In this document: one piece after another, positions 47,787 to 61,702 of the stretch | Layout of the letters: every line of letters starts with the position of its first letter | How positions within the stretch are numbered: position 1 is the stretch's first letter | DNA from: Gyrodactylus bullatarudis | Lineage: Eukaryota > Platyhelminthes > Monogenea > Gyrodactylidea > Gyrodactylidae | Direction of reading: 5' to 3' | Length of the DNA stretch: 64,000 nt | Assembly: GCA_012064415.1 (NCBI GenBank) | Contig: SSNU01000077.1 | Coordinates: 138,849 to 202,848, forward strand | Translations under genes and position numbers: made by a program | The notes under the pieces: generated by a model | Seen by the model: the letters and a program-made list of their open reading frames with translations, nothing else | What the model was told of the DNA's origin: nothing | The model's database searches: none

Positions 47787-48281
47787 TTGAAAAAAATGAT
47801 ATATTAACACCAAATACGTATTTCTTAAAGGATCATCAGTGGTATCACATTAAAAATGATAAGAGTTAAATAATTGAATGAAAATAATAATTTACAAATC
47901 ATGAAAGAAATAGTAAAAGTTTTAGAAATAAGAATAAATGCAAGCTGAAAAAACACCAAAACTCTCCAATAATTAGCAACAATGGAGAGAAAAGTGAAAA
48001 AGCTCACATCGGCCAAGGTAGTTGAAGATTATATGAATAGTTTTTCTGAACACATAGATTAGGTTTGTGTTGATTGATAAAGAATTTCCTCTTTACCCAC
48101 ACGTCTATGCTGTCATCTCCAGGGTTTTTATATAAAACGGAAAAATTTGAAATTGAAGCATAGTGGTTTTCTTATTATTTTCATTCAATTATTTAACTCT
48201 TATCATTTTTAATGTGATACCACTGATGATCCTTTAAGAAATACGTATTTGGTGTTAATATATCATTTTTTTCAATTGTAA
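47787..48281. mobile_element. Inverted 3' ends of the Penelope-like element
   Basis: 47787-48055 on the minus strand matches the 3' end of the element at 52720-52965 (TTTTTCACTTTTCTCTCCA, TTTCTTTCATGATTTGTAAA, CCACTGATGAT). About 105 bp of the same end recurs in the opposite sense at 48176-48281 (ACTCTTATCATTTTTAATGT). Tail arrangements with inverted copies are common for Penelope-like elements. Confidence 0.65.
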
Positions 48282-49746
48282 TATGATTTTTAATGGATTT
48301 TCGGACGTATTTGAAAATTTACGTGAATTATTTATACAGAAAAATATTCTATTATGTAAATTTTTTCGTTCTATCTGAATATACAAGTTATTCATTCTCA
48401 AATAAGGAAGATCCGTACCGAAGTAATAATAAAAATACATTTTATTTTGTACTTATGATAATCGTACATAGTTGTTTATTTACAAGAATAAAATCTTGAA
48501 AAATTTCTGTATATTTTTCACTACAGTTTCTCGAGCAATAATATGAACAGAAAGATACTCAAAATACTCATCCCTCATTAGAAAGCAAATTTATTAAGCT
48601 ACAACAATATTTATGAAGAGAGCTTTTCATTGATGCTAACTGTTGTGGTGTTTGAATATACGCTAAGCATATCCTTTAAAAGACCTATATGATTTGTATT
48701 ATTAATCTGTTGTTTATCTTGTTACCCATGAGCCAGGTATTATCACCTAACTTAATAAAGTCCCAGCCCAATACGTCGACACTTCTTACTTGCCCAATAT
48801 CGATAGCCTAGTCCGAAAGGTATTCAGATTCGGAATCAGAGTAATTATTTTGGTAAAGTTACAAATCTTCTAATTTGTGTGATGAAAAATTATTAATTTG
48901 GGAAATGAAGGGTTAAAATTTGAGTTTTTCTTTTCATCATGATGAAATTTTAAATATATATATATTTTTTAGTTCTATTTTTCGATCTTTTAGTTGTCAA
49001 TTTTTAAAATTAAATCATAGGAATCTTATGATAAGACTTGTGTTCAAATTCGAAACTATTTAAATCGTACTAAACACCTACTCCAACCACAAAGGAGGTT
49101 ATACCATAGTTTTCTCACAGGTAAAATTATTGAAAAACTTCTATAAGAAATTAGTAGCGGAAGATAATGTCGTCTGTCTTTTTGCTCTCCAGAACATCGA
49201 TTTTGGCTGATTTGGCTAGCTGAGAAAAGCGACAAAGTTCCAATTCACCTCGACCTTATAGTTCAAGCTTCTCATTCTTAACCAATAGAAACTCATTCAT
49301 CCTCACATAATCTTAGCAAAAAACTGGAAAATAATCCCAAGCGCCACTTATCACTTGGCCTGAATCTTGGCTTAAACCTAGTCATTCTACTGAAGAATTT
49401 GTGATTGAAACTAATAACTGTTATAGATGTGAAGGGATTGATCAAAATGGATTGGTCAAGGTGGATTTCTATGATAACTCTTAAACAGATATTGTAGAAT
49501 ATATCAGTAACCAACGATTTTCCAGGACAAACTATTATATCATAAAGCTAGTTGACATAAAAATTTACTATTTTTACAAAAAACTCAATATTTTATGCAT
49601 TTATTGACCGATTAGAATAAGGAACGAATAGAATATGGCTGATTCCGAATCTGCTTCTGAAAATTTCTAAGTTGCTTAGTTATATATTAAGATCAGATTT
49701 AAATGTTTACTTCCCTTTATTCGAAAAATTGACTAATTTTTGATAA
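48282..49746. other. Non-coding DNA with a family A end
   Basis: TAAAGCTAGTTGACATAAAA at 49543 is a left end of family A without its partner. Nothing else is recognised. Confidence 0.45.
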
Positions 49747-50430
49747 TCAAATTGAATATATTTTTTTTGAATCTAATATTAATTCTGAATATTTTTTATA
49801 TTGTACTCTGATATCATATCTGATACAGTGAAGGATCAAGATTGTCATGTATAAATTCTCAGAGGAAATCCTATCAGTTTCTTCGACATCAGTCAAATCC
49901 TTTTTCAATCGGGATTCAGATATTTCATAATTGAATGAAAAGTTTACTTTGATCAGGTTATTCAGGACCGTATCTTTAAATTTCCTTCTCGGATGCATTT
50001 TTATCAAGTATTTTATCAACTTATCCAATCCGTTTTCGCTCTCTTGTATCATTTCTTTCAAGTTGTTTATGTAATAAAATATTGTATCTTGGCTTGCTTC
50101 TTCACACAAGCAAAATACCGTTAGATAAAGCACGAATATGGTTATTAAAGTGTTTGTGGCCAATTTCTTTTCATCATTGGAAATACTGTTAAGTGAGAAA
50201 TAGAATTTGTACCAATCAATATCTTTCATGTATAAGAGAGAATTCCTCAAGTAAGATTTCATATTCTCATTGGTCAGGGATGATATTAATTTTTTCTCTA
50301 TGAATTCCTTCTTGGAATCGAATTTGTCAAAAGTTGTTAACTTGCAAAGACTCTTGGCTGCTAATCTGAGCATCCTATTCTTCCCACTATATTTAGCAGC
50401 TCTGATAAATTTCGCAGATCTAAAGTGCAT
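49747..50430 (-). CDS. Orphan protein, duplicate B (227 residues)
   Basis: Paralogue of 45962-46615 with the same start. Residues 1-55 and most of the rest differ by single substitutions. Two patches, about 57-82 (KSYLRNSLLYMKDIDWYKFY against RIFLTDNLVLVKKLDLYEFY) and about 112-132 (IFYYINNLKEMIQESENG against IYGYVNNMKEFILDNKHG), are heavily changed but keep frame and pattern of hydrophobic residues. The C-terminus extends ten residues beyond copy A (SELILDSKKIYSI). Family unknown. Confidence 0.6.
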   Translation of the reverse strand: MHFRSAKFIRAAKYSGKNRMLRLAAKSLCKLTTFDKFDSKKEFIEKKLISSLTNENMKSYLRNSLLYMKDIDWYKFYFSLNSISNDEKKLATNTLITIFVLYLTVFCLCEEASQDTIFYYINNLKEMIQESENGLDKLIKYLIKMHPRRKFKDTVLNNLIKVNFSFNYEISESRLKKDLTDVEETDRISSENLYMTILILHCIRYDIRVQYKKYSELILDSKKIYSI

Positions 50431-50530
50431 TTTCGAGTAATGATAGGATTGATTGTTTGAGATTTAATATACATAAATAACTATGAAATACTTTTCATTG
50501 ATCTGATAGATACAATATGTTAATTAATTA

Positions 50531-51539
50531 TAAATTCGAAATTGCTGAAAAAAATGTAACTAATTAATTTTTAGTCTAATCAATCAGAGCAAAAACATTT
50601 TTTGAAAATAATTTTAAAAATTTTGAGTTTTTAATGAATTTAGCACCCCTGTAGTTTTCAATATAGAATAATTGCTCGGGATTTATGGAAAATCTTATAG
50701 AATCAAAAATCATTAATTTTTAGGGAAATTTACAGTAGAAATTCTTTTATCTACAGCTATTCTCGATGAATTTGGGAATTAATGAATTTTACAGAAATCT
50801 CATTTTTTCATCCTGGTATCGAAATTCTTTGGTAACTGATTCAAAATGTACACTTTTACTGATTTGAGGCAGGAAACTTTGAAAAAAATTTTAGAGACAT
50901 TTTAAAATTCGATTTTTTAATTTTTTTAAACTTTGAGTTGAAATTTTTTTTGTTGATTTCAAGGTCTGAGAGAAATCAAACGTTATTTTTTAGGATCACC
51001 ATTAAACAAAGAAAATATTTACTCTTATTCATTTCTTTGAAAAAACACACCATTTACGTGCGAAAGTTTATTTCCTATTTTTCTACCATTTCTACTGCTT
51101 GGAAATTGATAAACTAGGGTGATCCAAGATCATTTCAAAATGAAAAATTCTCTTTAAAATGAGCTTTGCACATCTGGATGTTGGAAAATTAACCTCTCTC
51201 TACTATGTATCAAGTTTTATATTCCCTATTATTTCTGCAAAAATTAAGACAAAATTGATGTCAAATATCCAAAATATTGCCCAGTTTGTATTGGGAATAT
51301 ATCATTAGCATGAGGGAATTTTTTCGAAAAAATAACCTGATACTGTGTCAGTAAATTTTCATAATCATTAATACTGTAAGAATTACAGTGTAAGTGAAAG
51401 GATTTATTGGTTTACCATACTGTTACTCAACTTTTTTCATCTATTGATACTAATGATATTTTAAATAATAAAAAACTAGGTCTATTATACTATAACTGAA
51501 ATAAACGGAAATAATGATACTCTTAGTGTAAATTTCCTG
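50531..51539. other. Non-coding DNA with degraded repeat core
   Basis: 50930-51060 resembles the family A core (GATTTCAAGGTCTGAGAGAA, TAGGATCACCATTAAACAAA). No gene seen. Confidence 0.4.
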
Positions 51540-52965
51540 TTATAGTAACTTTATAGAAAAACTTTCATCAATTCCAGAATTACGAATGTATGTTGCGAAT
51601 GTATCTTTGACAACATATTTAGCATAATATGTATGTATTGGTTTTAATACATCAATTAACCACTTCGCTAAATTATGTTGTGGACATGACGACGTATCCA
51701 AGATCGGTCTTACTGGAAACACCTCTGGAACTACATTATCAACTATTTTATGTGTCTTTGGATGTAAATACAACCTAGACATCCTGGTATGTATTTTAGC
51801 TATAAAACCTCTAGTTTGATCAGAAATGATTTTCTTATCAAATAGTCCTTTTGCTAATTTGTACATATTATGCTCCATAGATTCTATTACTTTGAAATAT
51901 GACAATCTATCCTGACCCGTATTTATGAATTTACTTTCGTCTGGAAGGAAAACTAACCCTGCCTTATAATAACCTTCCTTATACATTAAAACTATCCCTT
52001 TACCTTTGTCAGGTTTAGTGAGAAGAACGTTTCATTAGATTTCATAAAACGGGAAGTATCTACATTATGCCAGTTTCAATCCTATCTCTCATAAAGTTGG
52101 CTTATTAATTGGTCTAAGTAAGAGGATAAGAAAGATAGCAAGCCCCGAGGAATGGTCTAACGAAATAGAGAATGTGAAGGAAAATAGTTATCCTGGTAAA
52201 TTTGTTGACAAATTCATGAATGTATCTATGGATAGAAATGAGCTTGTCTAAACAGATGAATTGGAGAAAACAACTATTTTTATGAAGCTCAACTTCAAAG
52301 GTGATGGGTTCAGTAATGATATTAGAAGAAGACTAAATGATCTCATCAATCAACATTATAATAACATACAATTGAAAATTGTATTTAAAACTCAGAGATT
52401 ATTTAGTTTGATTCATAAGGATTTGCTGAAGCCAGAGGAGAAAACTCTATTAGTTTACAAATTCCAATGTGATTGTGGAGCCTCATATATAGGTAGAACT
52501 ATTAGGAAATTATCTACCAGAGCGGAGGATCATCTGAAGAAGGATACTGCGGTTACTAGGCACCTTAGACAAGAAGATCATACAGCTTCAGTTTCTAATT
52601 TTTCCGTTTTATACAAAAACCCCAATGACGACAGCATAGATGTATGGGTGAAAGAAAAATTTCTTATTAACCTATATAAACCTAATCTATGTGTTCAAAA
52701 AAACTATTCCTATAATCTTCAATTACCTTGGCCAATGTAAGCTTTTTCACTTTTCTCTCCACTGTTGCTATTTATTGGTGTTTTTTTCAGCTTGCATTTT
52801 ATTCTAATTTTCTTTGACTTTTACTATTTCTTTCATGATTTGTAAATTATTATTTTGAATGAACTTTTAACTTTTATTACTCCATATCATTTTTGAAGAA
52901 TTGCCACTGATGATACTTCAAAAAATGTACATTTGGTTTAAATATATTTTCCTCCAATTTTTTTT
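51540..52965. mobile_element. 5'-inverted Penelope-like retroelement copy
   Basis: Minus-strand 51540-52025 encodes a reverse-transcriptase segment (LLTKPDKGKGIVLM, then FIAKIHTRMSRLYLHPKTHK, FPVRPILDTSSCPQHNLAKW). Plus-strand 52072-52740 encodes the linker (HKVGLLIGLSKRIRKIA) and GIY-YIG nuclease (CDCGASYIGRTIRK ... YKPNLCVQKNYSYN), followed by a 3' UTR to about 52965. The halves belong to one element but face each other, and the middle of the RT is absent, so the copy is dead. The plus half has one stop (TAA at about 52249) where the 44.9-kb copy has GAA. Such 5' inversions are known products of target-primed reverse transcription. Confidence 0.78.
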
Positions 52966-54611
52966 AAATTCCAGAATTCTTCAAGACAGTAAATAATTTT
53001 TTGTAAAACTTTAAAATAAATAGAATTTATTTCATTCAGGTTCATTCCTAGAATTTATGTCCAGGCGACAGTCTTGTTTCGCCTGTATTATTAAATTTTA
53101 ATTACAAGTAAACATTTCTGGCAAGATAGTATCTATGATATTAATATCTATAGAAGATTGATGAATAAAATAATTAAAAGAGATTATTTCCTTTGAGAGA
53201 CATCTAGACAGGATGAGAATTCAAGATAGGCTTGTTCCTTCCTATTTGCTTTATAAAACTGATTAAATTGAACAAATACACTTGAAATTAATTAAATGGC
53301 ATTATGCATTCAATTAAATAGAAAGTCATTCATCTTTTTCGAATATAAAGGTGTAAGTACATTTAATTAAAGAAATACTAAAAGACCTTGTCGTCACTTA
53401 TTCACATAAACTTCAGACCACTAGAAGGAAATAATAAGAAAATTCATTGGTCGACGTGAGTCCATAAAAACTGATGGAATAAAAAAAGAATATTCTTCAG
53501 TCTTAGACCTGTCATTTATAGATTATTGTATGTAATCCTGAAGGTAAAAAAATGGTTTAAAGAATTCAACCCGCACAAAATCGATTTATACGCTCATTGT
53601 CGTCAAGTTATCAAATCGAACTCAATTCTCCGATCAACTCTCTCAGACTTAGAAGAGAACTGAAACCTTATCAAATCATCCTCTATAGCCAACTCTAACT
53701 GCCAAGGATTAATAAGCCGAATTATGAAATTTTTCAACAAACAAAAGATCAGTTAAGTCTAGATAAATTCAAAAATGATTTAAGAATAATATGAAGAATT
53801 GTTAATGTTTACAGTGATAACATATCTTGGCAAAAATAATCAGGGCAGGGGAGTTTACAATTAGATTTTGAACTTTAGAAAACGATTATGAAGCGCTTTT
53901 ACCATCTGAAGGAAAAAATTTCAATTTTTGTAATTGAAAATTTTTCTGAATTCTAAAAATCTACTTTTAATCATTCTCTTCCTATATATTAGCAAAAAAA
54001 TCAAATAAATTCCATAATTTTCTTAAAAATTGGTTATGCCAAATACCTTTTTCTTGGGAGTGTACATTTCATTTTTGCTTCATCATTGATCTTACATCTT
54101 CCTTACATGTCCTCAAGTTTGAGTGCTCTTAGAGAAGAGAATTTCAAAAATTCATTCGCTAAATGATCTTAATGAAACTCAAAAAAACCCTCAAAAAAAT
54201 CATTTCCTAAATCACATTTATCTTGATATTTCAAGGTAACAGTAGAAATTATTAAATGTAATTAATCATGCGTCTATATTATCACAGATAATTATCTGTG
54301 ATAGCTTATAAGCTGAATCTTCAAAATGAATTATTTTTTACAATGTATATTATACATCAAAAGGGGATTATTAGAAATATCAATCAGATTCATCATTCAA
54401 GTATTGAAATTAAACGTTTGAAGTTTTCACGCGTTTTTATTTTTTGAAATATTTTTTGTATTTTTCAATTAATAATATTATCATATCTTGGGAAATTTAC
54501 ACTTGTAGTATCATTTATTACAGTCACAGTATAATAGACCGATGTTTATTTTCCCTAACAGTATAATATACCAATATATCACTAACGGTTTCAATAATAA
54601 GGAATAATTAC
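52966..54611. other. Non-coding DNA
   Basis: No gene or clear repeat recognised apart from a short dyad TATCACAGATAATTATCTGTGATA at about 54280-54304. Confidence 0.45.
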
Positions 54612-54975
54612 TAGAGATGTAACAAATTTTCACCTATTTTGAAAACCTAGTTAAATGGTAATACTATGAATACTTAACATTATTTTATATAAGACAAGTA
54701 TCAAAATGCTTGTCCTTGATAATATTCAGTTTTAAAGGTCAGACTTTTTCAAAAGTGCCGCTAGATTTTCAATGAATTTTTACTACGTTTTCACTAAAAT
54801 TTTGAATATCTTTTTTGCTGATAAAGCTTCAAGGGTTATTTCAATGAAAAACAGTAATATAATCATTTTAAGATCATTTTTGTTAAATTTTGTTATACCA
54901 CTATGCCTACAAGAGAATTTAGGGGAAATGGGCAATGCACGACTATGCATGGGCTTGCAAACGAATTTTCAGTTA
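54612..54975. mobile_element. Longer, truncated relative of the hAT-type MITE
   Basis: It begins TAGAGATGTAACA and shares GTATCAAAATGCTYGTCCTT, TTTTTTGCTGATAAAGCTTC and GGGCAATGCACGACTATGCA with the copy at 42568-42824. It has about 85 extra internal bases after CTTGATAAT, and the right inverted end is missing. A 69-codon frame over it is a by-product. Confidence 0.75.
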
Positions 54976-55963
54976 TTTTAGATCTCACACATCATCATTG
55001 TTATCAAAATTATATGTGGAAATTTTACGGAAAACTTTGATTTAAAAAATGGTCAAAATTTAATAATTACTGACACGGTATCATTTCATGTTTTTTTCGA
55101 AAAAATGTCATCATACTAATGATATTTTTCCAATCAGTTCCGCTTTAAGATTTTTGTCGAAATAATAGAAAGTTATATAAAACTTTAAACATTGTGAAAA
55201 GATGAGAAATTCAATCAGCAAGAAAATTAACTCTATAATACACAGCAGAAATATGTATAATATTCAACCTATAAAACAAAGAAAGGCTTCAAATATTATT
55301 GGGATGGTAATAATAGAGTTTGTATAACTAATGTTAAAAATTTTCCATGAAAGAAATATTTTAGATGTGTTTTTAGTCAAGATGAGAATTCACGATTTTC
55401 ACAAAGAATCGCTGTTTTCCGAATTTTGAAAATGCTTCAAATTTCCAGTTTTAAATTTTCACACTCAAAAATTTCAAGCATTTGAATAATTGGGATCAAC
55501 AATAGACAAAGATTGCGAATTTGGCCATAGAGTTTGAGCGAAACTTACTATTTCCAAGAAAAGGTTTAATATAACCTCTTAGTGTTAGATAAAATGAAGT
55601 CAGGAAGGAAGTTATGGGTGCTCGTCCATAGTTTATTCTTAAAGAGTATCTAACGTTCTTCTATGAGTTTAAGGGAGTGGAAATTGGAAAAATGAGAAAA
55701 TCAAAACTATATATTTATTTTATAACATTATTTTCTGTATAACAAATCTAAATGGTATGACTATGATAATTATAATCATTTTGTAAACAAAAATCATTTC
55801 AAACTCAGGAATGGAGATGAAAATCTCTGTTTCTTTTTACTTTTTAAAGAAATTTTTCAATTTTTATTTCATCTTCAGAGATCTGTCTAGGGTCTGATGA
55901 TATTTTTAAATAATTAATAAATGAAAAGAAATGAAAACAAATGCCAAGAAGGATTGAGAAGTT
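54976..55963. other. Non-coding DNA 3' of the NK1 gene
   Basis: Holds decayed repeat core (TTGGGATCAACAATAGACAA near 55490). Presumably also contains the NK1 3' UTR; AATTAATAAATG at 55912-55923 on the plus strand gives no clear minus-strand AATAAA. Confidence 0.4.
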
Positions 55964-57895
<1,932 letters not shown>

Positions 57896-59317
57896 TATAA
57901 ATTATCTCTTTCTTCTAGTTGAAATGACTTGGTATGGTCTGAAGAAATATTTAGTTTAATAAGAAGAAAAAGATTACCATATTAATAAGCTCTTTAGTGT
58001 GAAGGGTGGATTTGGGAAGAAGATAAGAGAGGGTAGAGATGTAATTTTTCCTCAACCAATCAGCGTTCAGTTCACCTTTCTACTTCTAGAAGAAATGAAC
58101 GGAGACACTTTTTAGAATACACTTGGAATATATAAATTATATCCATCATGTATGCATAGTTGTTCTATTGTATTATATGAAAATTGGAGACATTTATTTT
58201 ATTGCCTAAATATACTTTTACTAATGAGACAATATTTTTAAAATACATACAATTCCCGTATATTCTTGTATATATATGCATTGCATAGGAATGTACATAA
58301 TTTTTAGATTGTATACTTTTTTGTATTAGGGGATGGATTGGATGTATAGAAAAGTAAGAATAAAATTACTATTAACTAATGGGAGAAATGAAGGGTTAAT
58401 AGCGCTCTTTTTATCGGATATGCTTCCCTTTTTTCATTTATCAATTATTTACGCTACTAACTACCATTTTTTAAGTTTAATTAAAACAATAAAAGTCTAA
58501 CAAATTAAACTTCAACTGTTCTCTAATACTTGGTATTTGGAATAAATAATATTTTTGCCATCATTTCGAATTTTAGTTAACTATAATTATTCAAAAATGA
58601 AAAATAGATTTTTTTGAAAAATTAGAATTTCCATTCAAAATAGATAGAAATAATCTCAAAGAAATTAATCATCCAAGAGAGAAAAATGAATAAAAACTTG
58701 ATAAATCCAGGTATTAAAGGTATTTTCGATTGGCTAATCAAGAGGATTATTACTAATTATTATAACAAGACTAATTAATTTTCACAAAACTATCCAGTAT
58801 TCTTGTTATGTATATTATAAATTAGTAAGATTTTTAGTGTATTTTTGTGTAAGACAAACCATACATCTTAATGTTTTCCTTATTGCGTAGTAATAGGCAA
58901 AAAACGATGATGATGATGATGATGTATAGAAAAGTGCGCGAATATACATTACAACTTCATTATTTGTTACTCCATTAAAACTGAATAATAATAATTTGTA
59001 AAATATATATAATATATATATTTCTTGTTTTAGTAATGATAACTTATTAAGTTTAGTGTATTCGAAGGAGAATTGCAGAAGCAATAATCGTTAGTTAATG
59101 TTATTATCCCCATTGTATCTCACTTAAAGATTTTTATCAATCAACATATAGCAACAATAAACGGTAATTATTTAGTAATACACTTATTTCTAATATTCTT
59201 CTTTATTTTCCCCCTAATATATGGTATCCATAATAAGCTATTCTCTCTTCCGTATAAAATGCAATTTACACTTCTCTTGGGATTTGTTTTTCCCTCCTGA
59301 ATACTGAACTCTAGTAA
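57896..59317. other. Upstream region of the NK1 gene, non-coding
   Basis: Contains the NK1 promoter side. GATGATGATGATGATGATG at 58906-58924 and an AT microsatellite (TATATATAATATATATAT) at about 59004-59021. The 89-codon minus frame at 58815-59084 is not supported. Confidence 0.45.
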
Positions 59318-59606
59318 CTAAAGTTGTTGGTTTTCTGGTTCAAAATCAATTTTATTCTTCTCGTACTCTATTTGTGCGAATATCTTAGATTGATATTTGA
59401 GCTCTTGCTGTGTATGTGGTTTGTAAACACATGAATTATAGTTTACAATTGAGAATAAAGTGACTTTGTGGTTATACCATTCGTTATTGGATACTTGGCC
59501 AAGATTTCTCATCATTAGAGACATAAATCTTTGAAAATTGTCATTAAATTGTATATTAACCCTACCCTTTGGTACATGATGGTGACTTCAATTTTTTGGA
59601 TTCCAT
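59318..59606 (-). CDS. Small two-exon gene, 83 residues, unrecognised
   Basis: Exons 59566-59606 and 59318-59528 with a 37-nt intron (GTAGGG...TTCAAAG). Spliced product starts MESKKLKSPSCTKGFMSLMM and continues with balanced, hydrophilic sequence (NEWYNHKVTLFSIVNYNSCV; QSKIFAQIEYEKNKIDFEPE). Unspliced, the first exon stops immediately. The composition is coding-like and the intron is of the size usual in this window, but no family is recognised. It lies alone, 1.4 kb upstream of the NK1 gene, same strand. Confidence 0.5.
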
Positions 59607-60278
59607 GTTTGACCTAGATCGAATCCCATATAACACAAAACGAAAGTAATTTTGAAGAACAAAAATGAGGACAACAATAACACTAATGTTTTGTAAAATA
59701 TTTTATTAATAACGAATGTTTTAATGGGAAGAAAATTTAGCCAATGACTCTATAATGAGAAAACAAAGGTTATTTTTTCTATCCACAATGTAAAAATATA
59801 TTCGATCAAAGTAATTCTTGTTATATTAGAACTAACTTTTGCTTAATGAAATTCAACTAAAAGTAATCGAAAATGAGTTATTGTTTTTCAAGTTTTGATA
59901 TACAAAACTCTGATTCTCTAAATATTACTCAATATTCTTGGAAGAATTCAAAATTCTAATTCCTACATATAAAGTGAGAATATTTTCAAATGAGCTCCCG
60001 AATTAAAAAGAGAGTTCCAATGTTTCTTTCAGATGTTTCACAAAAGAATACGTTTAGCGATTAAACACGATTGAAGAAAATTCAAGTTACTAATGGTTTT
60101 CAGCCTTTTTTCTAGAGCATTATAATTGAATCTAACTTCTGTAAAATCCTATAATGTGGCTTTTCAGGTCTGACTAATCTACTTGACTATCTCAGTTTGA
60201 AGGTGCCTAACACAAAATAAAAGAAAATCTCAAAAATATCAAGAGAGTGAGGCTTATAGCGGTAAAGAACTGTTTTAA
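59607..60278. other. Non-coding DNA
   Basis: No gene or repeat recognised. Confidence 0.4.
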
Positions 60279-60493
60279 CCCTTTCGGTGCCGATGGAAAT
60301 ATATGTCCATTTTTTAATTTTTTGAACCTTCATAACTTGACCAATTTGATAGGTTTCTGGATAATTTAAAGTTTAAATTGAAGCCCACAATGTGAACTTG
60401 CATAAGTAATATTTTTGGCCAAATAACTTGGTATCTTCATAGCTAAGTTTTGGTTTTTATAAAAATTGTGAAATAGTCTCGGCACCGAAAGGG
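60279..60493. mobile_element. piggyBac-type MITE, 215 bp
   Basis: Ends CCCTTTCGGTGCCG and CGGCACCGAAAGGG are perfect complements, flanked on both sides by TTAA (60275-60278, 60494-60497). TTAA duplications with CCC...GGG ends are the piggyBac signature. No coding capacity. Confidence 0.88.
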
Positions 60494-60831
60494 TTAAAGA
60501 CAAATATTCATAGGTAAATTGTCTATTAGTTAGCTTCTATAAAAAGATAACAAAATATAAAACCAAAATTTATCGAAGAATATCTAAGCAAAGCCTGAAC
60601 TGAATATTTTTCTAATTAGAACTTTAAATAATTTTTTATTGAACATGACTGTTCCAATAAAAATAATAGAAAATTTTAATTCATCTTCTTAATAAAAATG
60701 AATAAAAGTTTTTTTGTGTTTTACCTCTGTCTGACAAGTTTCTTCACAAACAGGACTTTGACAATAGAAAGTGTGATTTTCAGAGAATTATTAAGGTGTA
60801 CCTATCTTTTTCTTCATTTAAGACAGACTTG

Positions 60832-60962
60832 TCAAAAGAATACTAATTTTATTCGACAATGTACAATACACACACAAGGATGGGAATGATTGATCAAAAT
60901 ATTCACAATACAAAAGTGACATTTAACACATTTTTTAACACCCGAATAACAAATACAGTACA
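60832..60962 (-). CDS. Possible terminal exon of a Cys/His-rich protein
   Basis: On the minus strand a strong acceptor (TTTATTTGCCCTCAG) is followed by 43 codons to TGA with nine Cys and three His (YCICYSGVKKCVKCHFCIVN ... HSHPCVCIVHC). The spacing suggests a zinc-binding tail, but no named finger fits. Upstream exons were not found, so this is tentative. Overlapping plus-strand frame 60698-60889 is less convincing. Confidence 0.25.
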
Positions 60963-61474
60963 CTGAGGGCAAATAAAAAACTTATCCTGTATTTTTTGAG
61001 AATTTGTGAAATATCCATAATTTTTATGGAATGTTTTCCATTAAAAATAGTTAATTTGACATTTCAAGATAGAAAAATATTTAGCTCTTTAAAAAACTGG
61101 CTCAAATATGAAAACAAGTTCAAAGTTTTAAGAATTGAAAAAAATCAAAATGGCCCCCCTCATGAAAAACTATGCCAGAAGATTAATTTTTTATGTTTTT
61201 CGTATTTCTTTCTCAGTAAGTAAACAAATCTTCATAATAATCGAAAATATTTCAACAAAACGTTGAAAGGAGATTTACTAGGAAGGTTGGTGTTTTACAA
61301 AAATTACTTAGATGTAAAAATATCTTTTGCTGAGATCTTACATATTCATTCAATGCCTTTATAAAATGAATGAATAAAAATGATTCTTGAAAGAAGATAA
61401 CACAGATTAAAAGCAAAGTAGAGGGTATCTATGGTGACAGGAAAAAAAGGGTAGAGGAATAAACCTGTTTATTA

Positions 61475-61702
61475 ATGTTCATAATTCTCTACCTGATTCA
61501 ATCCATCCTCTTCTTTCTAAGCATAAAAATTCCCATGAAAATTTTCATTTTTCGAAATAAAATCTTAGACCAAGTTGATAATGATCAGTTTTTGATGTTC
61601 AAAGCAATTACAAATGAAGAAAGACATTTTATTCCTTCTCGTCAAGTTTCATGTTTCGTTTTGGTTACTCCTCGAAAGAGAGGAAAAAAGTCATTAATTT
61701 AA
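61475..61702 (+). CDS. Possible small hypothetical protein, 75 residues
   Basis: The frame starts with a hydrophobic leader (MFIILYLIQSILFFLSIKIP) and continues with charged sequence (NDQFLMFKAITNEERHFIPS) ending PRKRGKKSLI. Looks more coding-like than neighbouring frames but has no family or splice support. Confidence 0.25.
   Translation: MFIILYLIQSILFFLSIKIPMKIFIFRNKILDQVDNDQFLMFKAITNEERHFIPSRQVSCFVLVTPRKRGKKSLI

Noticed and set aside
49260..49514. Possible Tc1 transposase fragment
   Set aside because: No catalytic or helix-turn-helix block could be matched with confidence in any frame.
60698..60889. 63-codon frame with a signal-peptide-like start
   Set aside because: No family resemblance; it overlaps a better minus-strand exon candidate, itself tentative.
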